Below are positions 36,137-44,016 of a stretch of 64,000 nucleotides of DNA, piece after piece. How positions within the stretch are numbered: position 1 is the stretch's first letter; each line of letters opens with the position of its first letter. Under the pieces are notes generated by a model that searched no databases, had not been told where the DNA came from, and worked only from the letters and a program-made list of their open reading frames with translations. The translations under genes and the position numbers were made by a program. Source of the DNA: Planctomycetota bacterium (GTDB lineage: Bacteria; Planctomycetota; Phycisphaerae; Sedimentisphaerales; Anaerohalosphaeraceae); the NCBI GenBank assembly GCA_029552545.1, contig JAKPDO010000043.1, positions 1-64,000 on the forward strand, given 5' to 3'.

Positions 36137-36152
36137 ATGCAAAATTTTGCAT
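36137..36152. repeat. 16-bp perfect palindrome upstream of the histone-fold promoter
   Basis: ATGCAAAATTTTGCAT is a perfect palindrome located 19 bases upstream of the -35 box, within A/T-tract DNA. It is a candidate operator or autoregulatory site; no binder is known. Confidence 0.5.
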
Positions 36153-36331
36153 CCGGAGGGCCTATAAACGCAAAAAACCCTATGACCGATTTATGCCGTT
36201 CAGGCCTTCCGCCTGAATTCAGAGGGGAGGTGTTTTTTCCTGAAATCACTTAATCCGCCGCCGGTCTTTGTCGATGAGAAAGGCGAAGAAACCGAAAAAG
36301 ACGCAAGAACCTTCCGTCTTTGGAGCAGATT

Positions 36332-36649
36332 ATGTCGGAGCCCAAAAAGCCGAACAAACCAATCCATAAAGCATCGATTGGGGAGTTTGTAACGGTGGCC
36401 TTTGCCGAAGATATGGATTTGGCTCGTCAGTACAAAAAAATGCTGGAGGAGAACGGCATTCCTGCTGTAGTCAGGCAGCCGGAAACGGAGGGGGCATCGT
36501 CCCCCGGGATTGCCGTGCTGGTGCCGGAAGAAGTGCTGGACGAAGCCCATTCTTTGATCGCATCTCAGGCACCGTTTGAAGACTTTTTTGATGTCTTTTT
36601 CCATGGAAGCGACCGCTGGCTTGAAGAAGACAAATCCAATGATGAGTAA
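36332..36649 (+). CDS. DUF2007-like small protein
   Basis: This 105-residue protein has a core (EFVTVAFAEDMDLARQYKKM through IAVLVPEEVLDEAHSLI) that matches the DUF2007 fold of small alpha/beta proteins, sometimes labelled putative signal transducers. It has no catalytic residues that I can name. The ATG at 36332 has GGAG 6 bases upstream. A TTG at 36320 is in frame but lacks a ribosome site. A 49-base gap leads to the next small gene. Confidence 0.7.
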   Translation: MSEPKKPNKPIHKASIGEFVTVAFAEDMDLARQYKKMLEENGIPAVVRQPETEGASSPGIAVLVPEEVLDEAHSLIASQAPFEDFFDVFFHGSDRWLEEDKSNDE

Positions 36650-36698
36650 GGCCCCAACGGATTGAAATCGATTAGAATCTATGCTTAGGTGTGATGAA

Positions 36699-37052
36699 AT
36701 GACAGAGAAGACCAACGAGAACAAGCCGCAGGAAGAACCTGTTCAGGAACGTCAGACTTTTGTCGAGCGCCGCAAGAATGTTGTGGACCGCCGCAGCGGA
36801 TGGGACCGGCGGCGCGGTCCGGGACATCGTCGGCCTGAAGAGCGCCGGCTGGCCGAAGAAGGCCAGATGACGGAGGAGCAGTTCGAGTTTCTGATGGCCA
36901 TAGACCAGTATAAGCGGGCCAACCGGCGTCCGTTTCCGACCTGGACGGAGGTGCTGGAGGTGATTAAGGCCCTCGGCTATCGGAAAGTGGCTGAGCCGCA
37001 GCCGCTGGAGTCCTTCCGCAAGGCCGACAAGGTTGCTTCCACCGGTGTTTAA
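36699..37052 (+). CDS. Conserved-looking basic protein of unknown function
   Basis: This 117-residue protein has an Arg-rich central stretch ([19 protein letters not shown], about 24-42) with repeated DRR motifs. A helical C-terminal part follows ([40 protein letters not shown]) that resembles a small DNA- or RNA-binding helical domain. I do not recognise a family. ATG 36681 is in frame, but ATG 36699 sits behind AGGTG and is preferred. The 3' end overlaps trpA on the opposite strand by 4 bases. Confidence 0.62.
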   Translation: MTEKTNENKPQEEPVQERQTFVERRKNVVDRRSGWDRRRGPGHRRPEERRLAEEGQMTEEQFEFLMAIDQYKRANRRPFPTWTEVLEVIKALGYRKVAEPQPLESFRKADKVASTGV

Positions 37053-37870
37053 GAATTCGATGTTCCTTTCGGGCTTTTGGAGGGCAGGGCGGTTCGAACC
37101 TCCAAGAGAAATCGCCTGATATTCTCCTGCATTTTGTCCGGGTTATCGGGGGTTTCTTCGATAAACTTTACAATTCGGCTGCCGATAATCACTCCGTCTG
37201 CGCCGGCCCGGGCAACCTCGCAGGCGTGTTGAGGGGTGCTGATGCCAAACCCGACACAGACGGGCTTGTCCGTCAGCCGTTTCAGCCGGGCTACCAGCGG
37301 GCGGACGGCGTTGGAAAGGGCCTCCCGTTCCCCGGTTGTACCCAGCAGAGAGACGGTGTAGATGAATCCTGTGGTTTTTTCCGCGATTCGCCGCAGTCGT
37401 TCGTCGGGGGTGTTAGGGGTAGCCATAAAGACGGTTTCCAGCCCTGCGTTTTTTGCCGGAAGGGCGATTTCCTCGGCATCATCGATAGACAAGTCCGCCA
37501 CCAGAACGCTGGTGCCGCCGGCTTTTTTGAAATCCTGCAGGAAGCGTTCGGTTCCGTACTGGACGAGGAGGTTGTAATACACCAGCAGGCCGATGGGGAT
37601 GGGTTTATAGGCCGTAATTTCCCGGATAAACTGGAGGGCTTTGGCGGGTGTGATGCCCGCCTTCAGGGCCCGCAGGTCGGCTTTTTGGATGGTAGGTCCG
37701 TCGGCTACGGGGTCGGAAAACGGAATACCCAGTTCGAGAATGTCGGCACCGGCATCCACAGCGGCCTTGACCAGCTGCAAAGAAACGTCGTACGAGGGGT
37801 CGCCGATGACGAAGAAGGGAATCAGGGCTGCCCGGTTTAGTCTGGAAAAGCATATCTGATAGGGATTCAT
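37049..37870 (-). CDS. trpA: Tryptophan synthase alpha subunit
   Basis: TrpA cleaves indole-3-glycerol phosphate to indole and glyceraldehyde 3-phosphate, and passes indole to TrpB. The 273-residue TIM barrel has the catalytic Glu in [16 protein letters not shown] (about 41-56), the Asp in [12 protein letters not shown], and the phosphate-binding [10 protein letters not shown] and [12 protein letters not shown]. It is the last gene of the operon, and its ATG overlaps the trpB stop by 4 bases. Confidence 0.96.
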   Translation of the reverse strand: MNPYQICFSRLNRAALIPFFVIGDPSYDVSLQLVKAAVDAGADILELGIPFSDPVADGPTIQKADLRALKAGITPAKALQFIREITAYKPIPIGLLVYYNLLVQYGTERFLQDFKKAGGTSVLVADLSIDDAEEIALPAKNAGLETVFMATPNTPDERLRRIAEKTTGFIYTVSLLGTTGEREALSNAVRPLVARLKRLTDKPVCVGFGISTPQHACEVARAGADGVIIGSRIVKFIEETPDNPDKMQENIRRFLLEVRTALPSKSPKGTSNS

Positions 37871-39054
37871 AGGAACCTCGCAGTCAGGGGTCTGTGGTGT
37901 TCGACGATATCGATGTCTTTGTCGCCCCGTCCGGACAGGTTGGCGATGGCGATGGTTTCCGGCGGCAGAAGTCCTTTTTGCTGCCAGAGCCAGGCGAGGG
38001 CGTGGGTGCTTTCGAGGGCCGGCAGGATGCCTTCCATTCGGGAGAACAGGAAAAAGGTATCCAAAACCTCCTCATCGCAGACGCTCACGTAACGGGCACG
38101 GCCGGTTTCTTTCAAATAGGCATGTTCGGGGCCGACGCCCGGATAGTCCAGACCGGCAGAGATGCATTCGGTGTCGCGAATCTGTCCGTTTTCATCCTGC
38201 AGCAGGTAAGTGCGGGCCCCGTGCAGGACGCCGACCGTGCCGGTGCAGAGGGTTGCGCAGTGCTGGGTGGTGTGAAGGCCTTTTCCGCCGCCTTCGACCC
38301 CGACCAGCTGGACCTGCGGGTCATTGAGGAAGCCCGAGAAAATGCCGATGGCGTTGGAGCCGCCGCCGACACAGGCCGTGACAATGTCGGGGAGACGGCC
38401 GGCTTTTTCGAGGCATTGCTGCCGGGCCTCCCGTCCGATGGGTTCCTGAAAATGCCGGACTATAGTCGGATAGGGATGAGGCCCGCCGGCTGTCCCAAAC
38501 AGATAAAATGTATCTTCGACATGGGCTGTCCAGTATCGAAGGGCTTCGTTGATGGCGTCTTTGAGGGTTCCGGTGCCGCCTTCAACGGGGATGACTTCGG
38601 CACCGAGGAGTTTCATTTTGTGGACGTTGACATTCTGGCGGGCGACGTCGGTTGCGCCCATAAAGATTTTGGTTTCCATCCCGAAGAGGGCTCCGACGAT
38701 GGCGGTCGCCAGGCCGTGCTGTCCGGCGCCGGTTTCGGCAATGAGTTTGGTTTTGCCCATATAGCGGGCCAGAAGCCCCTGCCCTAAGGTGTTGTTGATT
38801 TTGTGGGCGCCGCCGTGCAGGAGGTCTTCCCGCTTCAGATAGACTATAAACCCGACCGCTTCGCTGAATCGGCGGGCATGATAAAGGGGAGTAGGCCGGC
38901 CTGCATAGTCGGTATAGAGGGCGTTTAAGTCTTTCAGGAAGTTCGGGTCTTGCCGGAACTGTTCGAAGGCGGCCTCAATCTCCTCGAGGGCCGGAATGAG
39001 CACCTCCGGCACGTAATATCCGCCGAAGGGGCCGAATCGTCCTTTGGATTTCAT
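37867..39054 (-). CDS. trpB: Tryptophan synthase beta subunit
   Basis: TrpB is the PLP enzyme joining indole and serine to make tryptophan. The 395-residue protein has the PLP lysine in [17 protein letters not shown] (about 85-95), the substrate loop [12 protein letters not shown], the phosphate-binding [10 protein letters not shown], and the C-terminal NLSGRGDKD. Its length is that of the classic TrpB1 type, expected to partner TrpA. It overlaps both trpF and trpA by 4 bases. Confidence 0.97.
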   Translation of the reverse strand: MKSKGRFGPFGGYYVPEVLIPALEEIEAAFEQFRQDPNFLKDLNALYTDYAGRPTPLYHARRFSEAVGFIVYLKREDLLHGGAHKINNTLGQGLLARYMGKTKLIAETGAGQHGLATAIVGALFGMETKIFMGATDVARQNVNVHKMKLLGAEVIPVEGGTGTLKDAINEALRYWTAHVEDTFYLFGTAGGPHPYPTIVRHFQEPIGREARQQCLEKAGRLPDIVTACVGGGSNAIGIFSGFLNDPQVQLVGVEGGGKGLHTTQHCATLCTGTVGVLHGARTYLLQDENGQIRDTECISAGLDYPGVGPEHAYLKETGRARYVSVCDEEVLDTFFLFSRMEGILPALESTHALAWLWQQKGLLPPETIAIANLSGRGDKDIDIVEHHRPLTARFL

Positions 39055-39689
39055 ATATGGACCTTTCCGCCGTGGATACGGCTGATGGAGTCAAAAAGCT
39101 GTTTGAGTTTTGCAGGGTCTTTTTTACCGGGGGCGGTTTCGACGCCGCTGTTGACATCGATGCCGTAGGTTCCGACCTCGAGGGCCTGGCGGATATTGTG
39201 GGGGCCGATTCCGCCGGACAGGAAGATGCGCCGGGGCGGATAGCCGATGAGGGACCAGTCGAAGGTCTGTCCGGTTCCGCCGTACAGTCCGTCGGTATAG
39301 GTGTCCAGGAGCACCGCATCGGTCGGATATGTCAGGGATTTGTCGATATCGGAGCGGTCTTTGACCCGGACAGCCTTTATCAGCTTGATGTTGAGCCAGT
39401 GGAGAGACCGGCAGAAATCGGGGGTTTCGTCTCCGTGCAGCTGAATCCAGTTAAACCAGCCCTGCTGGGCGGTTTCCTGGACCTGCTGCAGGGTCGGATT
39501 GACGAAGACGGCCACGGTATCGACAAAGGTTGGGATTTTGGCGATGATGTCCCTGGCCTTTTGGGGGTCGATGTATCGGGGACTTTTGGGGTAGAAAATA
39601 AACCCGAGCAGGTCCGCCCCGAGTTCGGCGGCGGTTACGGCGTCGTCCAGGTTTGTGATTCCGCAGATTTTGATTTTTGTAAAGATCAT
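39051..39689 (-). CDS. trpF: Phosphoribosylanthranilate isomerase
   Basis: TrpF isomerises phosphoribosylanthranilate to its ribulose form. The 212-residue TIM barrel has the catalytic Cys in [11 protein letters not shown] (about 7-17), the catalytic Asp in [15 protein letters not shown], and [12 protein letters not shown] for phosphate binding. It follows trpD by 5 bases. The next enzyme in the pathway, TrpC, is not encoded beside it. Confidence 0.96.
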   Translation of the reverse strand: MIFTKIKICGITNLDDAVTAAELGADLLGFIFYPKSPRYIDPQKARDIIAKIPTFVDTVAVFVNPTLQQVQETAQQGWFNWIQLHGDETPDFCRSLHWLNIKLIKAVRVKDRSDIDKSLTYPTDAVLLDTYTDGLYGGTGQTFDWSLIGYPPRRIFLSGGIGPHNIRQALEVGTYGIDVNSGVETAPGKKDPAKLKQLFDSISRIHGGKVHI

Positions 39690-39694
39690 ACTTG

Positions 39695-40714
39695 TCAGCG
39701 ATTGCTCAGTTCAATGAGTTTTTCGAGGCATTCGGCGGCCTTTCCGCTGTGGATGGCCTGGTCGGCGAGTTCGATGCCTTCGACGAAATCGTTAGCCAGG
39801 CCGGCGACTATTATAGCGGCAGCGGCGTTCAAGACCACAATATCTTTTCGGGGTCCGGGGGCTTTTTCATAAAGGATTTCGCGGATGATATGAGCGTTGG
39901 TGTCGGCATCGCCGCCGGCCAGAGCGTCGAATTCGGCTTTGGGGATGCCGAAGCATTCGGCGTCGAGGATTTCTTCAGTGATGGAGCCGTCGGGCATCAG
40001 GTGAAGAATTCGGGTGGGGCTCATCGTGCTGATTTCATCCAGGCCGTTGCTGTGAACCACCATCGCCCGCTTTAGGCCGAGGGTTTTCAGGGTTTCAGCG
40101 ATGCGGGGCATTAGGGACACATCGGCGACCCCCATGACCTGTGCCTGGGCCCGGGCTGGGTTGGCCAGAGGCCCGAGGATGTTAAAGGCGGTGCGGAAAT
40201 CCAGCGACTTTCGGACGGGCTGGACGTGCTTCATAGCCGGGTGATATTTGGGAGCAAACATAAAACCGATGTGGGCCTGACGAATGCACTCGGCGACTGT
40301 ATCGGGCCCCGCTTCGATATTGACGCCCAATGCGCACAACACATCAGCGGAGCCGCAGATGCTGGTGATGCCGCGGTTGCCGTGTTTGGCGACATAGACT
40401 CCGGCGCCGGCGGCTACGAAGGCCGCTGCAGTGGAGATGTTGAAGGTTTTCAGAGCGGCCCCGCCGGTTCCGCAGGTGTCCACGAGATTGTCTATGCCGG
40501 GTCGGACAGGTACAGCGTGTTCGCGAAGAGATGCGGCCAGCCCCGCCAGTTCGCTGACGGAGGCCTTTTTGACCCGCATGGCCGCCAAAAAGGCGGCAAT
40601 TTGGACTTCAGCCACATCGCCTTTGAAGATAGTGTCCAGCAATTGCTTGGCCTGTTCAAAGGTCAAATCATGCCCTTCGAGAATGATTTCCAGATACTCG
40701 GTAATTTTGGTCAT
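39695..40714 (-). CDS. trpD: Anthranilate phosphoribosyltransferase
   Basis: TrpD transfers the phosphoribosyl group from PRPP to anthranilate. The 339-residue protein has the family signature VDTCGTGGAALKTFNIST (about 80-97), the KHGNRGITS loop, and the metal-site region. It is a stand-alone TrpD, not fused with TrpG. It lies 15 bases after trpG. Confidence 0.96.
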   Translation of the reverse strand: MTKITEYLEIILEGHDLTFEQAKQLLDTIFKGDVAEVQIAAFLAAMRVKKASVSELAGLAASLREHAVPVRPGIDNLVDTCGTGGAALKTFNISTAAAFVAAGAGVYVAKHGNRGITSICGSADVLCALGVNIEAGPDTVAECIRQAHIGFMFAPKYHPAMKHVQPVRKSLDFRTAFNILGPLANPARAQAQVMGVADVSLMPRIAETLKTLGLKRAMVVHSNGLDEISTMSPTRILHLMPDGSITEEILDAECFGIPKAEFDALAGGDADTNAHIIREILYEKAPGPRKDIVVLNAAAAIIVAGLANDFVEGIELADQAIHSGKAAECLEKLIELSNR

Positions 40715-40729
40715 AATGTCTCTCCTTTT

Positions 40730-41332
40730 TTATCTGTGTTTCTGTTTATAGTGGAGGGCGATTTTGAGGATGTTTTCGATGACTTTGCCGCCGGTGGGGG
40801 TCAGGATGCTTTCCGGGTGGAACTGGACGCCGTAAATCGGCAGCGTTTTATGCTGGACGGCCATAACAACGCCTTCAAAAGAAGCGGTTTCCTCCAGGCA
40901 CTCCGGCAGGGTGACGGCACAGAGACTGTGGTAGCGGCCGGCGTGGAGCGGATTTTCGAGATTTTCGAAGAGCCCTTTGCCGCTGTGGGTGATTCGGGAT
41001 GCCTTGCCGTGCATGACGCAGGGGGCATGGCTGATGGTGCCGCCGAAATACTGAACAATGGCCTGATGGCCCAAACAGACGCCGAAGACGGGCAGTTTGT
41101 TATGGAAATAGTCGATGGCTTCGAGGGTGACACCTGCGGTGGACGGATTCCCCGGTCCGGGCGAAATGACCAGCAGGTCCGGCTGGAACTGTTCGGCGGC
41201 CCGGACAAGCTGAGACAGGGGGGTATCGGCCCGATAGACCAGCGTAGGGCATTTGCGTTTGGCAAACTCATCAACGAGGTTGTAAGTGAACGAGTCGAAG
41301 TTATCGATAAAGAGAACACGTACAGGTTCCAT
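40730..41332 (-). CDS. trpG: Anthranilate synthase component II (glutamine amidotransferase)
   Basis: TrpG supplies ammonia from glutamine to TrpE. The 200-residue class I amidotransferase has the nucleophile in VFGVCLGHQAI (about 83), the oxyanion region VISPGPGNPS, and the His/Glu pair in GVQFHPES. Close relatives (PabA) serve folate synthesis as well and may be shared. The position within the trp operon supports the Trp role. The gene lies 9 bases after trpE. Confidence 0.93.
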   Translation of the reverse strand: MEPVRVLFIDNFDSFTYNLVDEFAKRKCPTLVYRADTPLSQLVRAAEQFQPDLLVISPGPGNPSTAGVTLEAIDYFHNKLPVFGVCLGHQAIVQYFGGTISHAPCVMHGKASRITHSGKGLFENLENPLHAGRYHSLCAVTLPECLEETASFEGVVMAVQHKTLPIYGVQFHPESILTPTGGKVIENILKIALHYKQKHR

Positions 41333-41341
41333 TGCATCTCC

Positions 41342-42973
41342 TTACGGCTGAAGTTGTTTGGCAGCTTGCGTACAGGCCAGCCGGACGGCTTTCAGGCAGG
41401 ATTTGGCCTTGTTTTCGGTTTCTTCGAATTCGACGGCCGGAATGCTGTCGTAGACGATTCCGGCTCCGGCGCGGATGTAGGCGGTATGGTCCCGAACCTG
41501 AAGACTTCGAATCGTGATGCAGCTGTCGAACTGGCCGTCCACGGTCAGATACATCACGGCGCCGCCGTAATACCCGCGTTTGTTTTTTTCCAGCCGGCGG
41601 ATGATTTTCATTGCTTCGATTTTCGGAGCGCCCGTGAGGGTACCCATATTCATTGTGGCCAGATACGCACTGAGGGCGTCCAAGTCCGGACGCAGTTTCC
41701 CCTTGACGTTGCTGACCAGATGCATCACGGATTCGTAGCGTTCAACCGTGAGCAGTTCATTGACCAGACGGCTGCCGGGCCGAGAGACGCGGGCAATGTC
41801 GTTGCGGGCCAGGTCCACCAGCATCATGTGTTCGGCCAACTCCTTGTGGTCCAGCTGAAGTTCGGCTTCGTATCGCATATCGGTTTCGGGGTCGATGACG
41901 CCGTCCACCCAGCCGCGGGGTTTGGTGCCGGCGATGGGCCGGATTTCCACGATGCGGTCCTTTTTGCCGCTGACGCGCAGATTCAGTTCGGGGCTGGCTC
42001 CAATCAGGCAGGTGGTGCCGGTGTTCAGATAGAACATATACGGAGAGGGATTGAGCAGGCGGAGCCGCCGATAGACGTCCAGCGGCTCGGCGGGGCAGGG
42101 TTCGGTGATCGTCCGGCTTAAGACGACCTGAAAGATATCGCCGTTGCGAATATGCTCTTTGGCGGAGCGGACCATCTGTTCGTATTCGGGCTGAGAAGTG
42201 TCGGTTTCCGGAGGAGGCAGCGGGCCTTCGTAGAAGGTGGGTTCAGGGCGGTCCGTCCGCAGCTGTTTCAGATAGGAGTCAAAGCGAGCCATCGCCTCTT
42301 CGTAGATGGCCTGACGATTGCCGTTGGTGATAACGGCGTTGACAATCAGGTACCCTTTACTCTGGTGATGATCCATCAGGAAGATATTGTCCGCAAAGTA
42401 CAGTTCATAATCCGGGTTGTTCAGCAGGTCATTCTGATTGGGCGGCAGGGTTTCAAACTGATCAATAAAATCATAGCTGATCGCCCCGAGCAGCCCGCAG
42501 GTGACGCGGAAGGGGGGGCTGGCCAGCTCGAACGCAAACGCCACAGCCCGAATGACATCCATCTGGCTGACGCTTTTGAGGCGGGTATGTTCATCGGTTT
42601 TGCCCGACGGCCGCTGAATCGTGCCGGTTACGGCTTCCGGTGTAAATTCAATGGTTTTGCAAAAAGCAAAGCGTTCCGGGCGTTCGGCCAGGTATTGAAT
42701 CATTCGTTTGCCGGTCGGACTGAGTGCCCGGATTTCGAAGCGGTCTTCCCGGCCGGTCAGATAGAGGGCCGGGTCGGCGGTCCCGAATGTCAGTTCGTTG
42801 CCTTTGGCCTCCGAGAGGTAATCACGGGATTCAAGCAGACAGCAGTGCCGGGCCCGGCCGTAGTCGCTCAGGCGGGCGAAAAACTCGACCGGGCAGGACA
42901 GTTCAATTTCCCGGACCATCGGGATGATTTGTCCGGGTTTGGCCTGTTCGATTCTGGTTTTATAATCTGTCAT
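41342..42973 (-). CDS. trpE: Anthranilate synthase component I
   Basis: TrpE turns chorismate into anthranilate and is the feedback-inhibited step. The 543-residue protein has the N-terminal Trp-binding LLES in CCLLESRDYLSE (about 46), and the chorismate-binding C-terminal domain with RPIAGTKPRG, DLARNDIARVSRPG and GTLTGAPKIEAM. AAGGA lies about 10 bases before the ATG. It is the first structural gene of the operon and follows a transcription attenuator with a tandem-Trp leader peptide. Confidence 0.96.
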   Translation of the reverse strand: MTDYKTRIEQAKPGQIIPMVREIELSCPVEFFARLSDYGRARHCCLLESRDYLSEAKGNELTFGTADPALYLTGREDRFEIRALSPTGKRMIQYLAERPERFAFCKTIEFTPEAVTGTIQRPSGKTDEHTRLKSVSQMDVIRAVAFAFELASPPFRVTCGLLGAISYDFIDQFETLPPNQNDLLNNPDYELYFADNIFLMDHHQSKGYLIVNAVITNGNRQAIYEEAMARFDSYLKQLRTDRPEPTFYEGPLPPPETDTSQPEYEQMVRSAKEHIRNGDIFQVVLSRTITEPCPAEPLDVYRRLRLLNPSPYMFYLNTGTTCLIGASPELNLRVSGKKDRIVEIRPIAGTKPRGWVDGVIDPETDMRYEAELQLDHKELAEHMMLVDLARNDIARVSRPGSRLVNELLTVERYESVMHLVSNVKGKLRPDLDALSAYLATMNMGTLTGAPKIEAMKIIRRLEKNKRGYYGGAVMYLTVDGQFDSCITIRSLQVRDHTAYIRAGAGIVYDSIPAVEFEETENKAKSCLKAVRLACTQAAKQLQP

Positions 42974-43009
42974 TGCTACGGTTTCCTTTATTGTTCGGGT
43001 TTCGGGAAT

Positions 43010-43037
43010 AAAAAACGACCCGGTACAAGGCCGGGTC
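43010..43037 (-). terminator. trp attenuator (intrinsic terminator in the leader)
   Basis: On the minus strand GACCCGG (43037-43031) pairs perfectly with CCGGGTC (43023-43017) around a 7-base loop. A G and six T residues (43015-43010) follow. It lies 37 bases before trpE. Its 5' arm overlaps a competing pairing (43079-43069 with 43042-43034), so the terminator and antiterminator exclude each other. Confidence 0.92.
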
Positions 43038-43085
43038 GAGGAGAGATTTCTGTTAACGGAAAGACAATTCCTGCCGACCGCGGGC

Positions 43086-43139
43086 CTATGCCTGCGGCCG
43101 CCACCAATACTCCTTTTGTGTCAAGGTGATACTATTCAT
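43086..43139 (-). CDS. trpL: trp operon leader peptide (17 codons, tandem Trp)
   Basis: The reading frame MNSITLTQKEYWWRPQA runs from an ATG at 43139 to a TAG at 43088-43086. Residues 12 and 13 are tandem Trp codons at 43106-43101. Immediately after them begins arm 1 of a hairpin (43099-43094) pairing with arm 2 (43081-43076), with an inner 3-bp extension. Stalling at the Trp codons would free arm 2 to form the antiterminator. The predicted transcription start coincides with the ATG and there is no ribosome site, so translation may be leaderless. The arrangement matches enterobacterial trpL in logic but not in sequence. Confidence 0.88.
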   Translation of the reverse strand: MNSITLTQKEYWWRPQA

Positions 43140-43146
43140 AGAAACA

Positions 43147-43175
43147 AGTATATCGAATTGTGAAGTTCGGTTCAA
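43147..43175 (-). promoter_or_regulatory. Sigma-70 promoter of the trp operon
   Basis: On the minus strand TTGAAC (43175-43170) and TATACT (43152-43147) are separated by exactly 17 bases; the -10 is 5/6 to consensus. An A/T tract (six A then six T) lies just upstream. Transcription should begin 6-8 bases downstream of the -10, at or next to the leader-peptide ATG. No TrpR-type operator palindrome was seen over the promoter. Confidence 0.75.
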
Positions 43176-43239
43176 GAGGAAAATAAAAAATTTTTTGACG
43201 TTTCTGGTATATGGACTGTCTGTATCCGGTATTTTTTCT

Positions 43240-44016
43240 TTACAGAAGCGGAATATCCCCCACACCGCTGAGGATATAATCGGGCCGATAGGGAAATTTT
43301 GCGATATCCTTTTCCCGTGTGATGCCGCTGAGAACCAGCACGGTGTCGATTTCGGATTCGATGCCGGCAATGATGTCCGTATCCATTCGGTCGCCGATGA
43401 TGACGGTTTCCTCCCGCTTGCAGGCAAGCCGTTTGAGCGAGTGCCGCATAATCAGGGGGTTGGGTTTTCCGATGAAGTAGGCCTGTCGGCCGGAGGCGAT
43501 TTCGATGGGAGCCGTCAGGGCCCGACAGGCCGGAGCGATGCCGGCTTCGACGGGGCCGCTGATGTCAGGGTTTGTGCCGATGAGTTTGGCGCCGCCGAGG
43601 ACGAGATTGACGGCTTTTTCAATCTGGGCATAATTGTAGGTGACGGTTTCCCCGACGACGACGTAATCCGGATCCTCTTCCGTCAGGCGAAAGCCCTGTT
43701 CGAGCAGGGGCTGACGGAGGCCGTTGTCGCCGATCACATAAGCGCTGCCGCCGGGTTTCTGGGAGGCCAGAAACGAAGCTGTGGCGATTCCGCTGGTCAT
43801 GAAATGTTCCGGCGAGACGTCAATGCCCATTCCCGCCAGTTTTCGGCTTAATTCCTCCGGGGTTCGCGAGGAAGAGTTGGTCAGAAAGAGGTATTGTTTG
43901 CCTTCCTGTTTGAGCCAGCGGACGAACTCTTTGGCGCCGGCCAGCAGGCGGCTTCCGTGATACAAAACCCCGTCCATGTCGCAGATAAAGGCCCGTTTTT
44001 GGTGGAGCGGGTGCAT
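43240..44016 (-). CDS. HAD-IIA family phosphatase, NagD-like
   Basis: This 258-residue HAD hydrolase has motif I in FICDMDGVLYHGSRLL, motif II in LFLTNSSSRTPEE, the IIA cap, and motif IV in VIIGDRMDTDIIAG. Relatives hydrolyse nucleotide or sugar phosphates (NagD, 4-nitrophenylphosphatase-like); the substrate is unknown. The ATG directly abuts the carB stop with no gap, implying co-transcription. It ends 64 bases before the trp promoter. Confidence 0.9.
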   Translation of the reverse strand: MHPLHQKRAFICDMDGVLYHGSRLLAGAKEFVRWLKQEGKQYLFLTNSSSRTPEELSRKLAGMGIDVSPEHFMTSGIATASFLASQKPGGSAYVIGDNGLRQPLLEQGFRLTEEDPDYVVVGETVTYNYAQIEKAVNLVLGGAKLIGTNPDISGPVEAGIAPACRALTAPIEIASGRQAYFIGKPNPLIMRHSLKRLACKREETVIIGDRMDTDIIAGIESEIDTVLVLSGITREKDIAKFPYRPDYILSGVGDIPLL

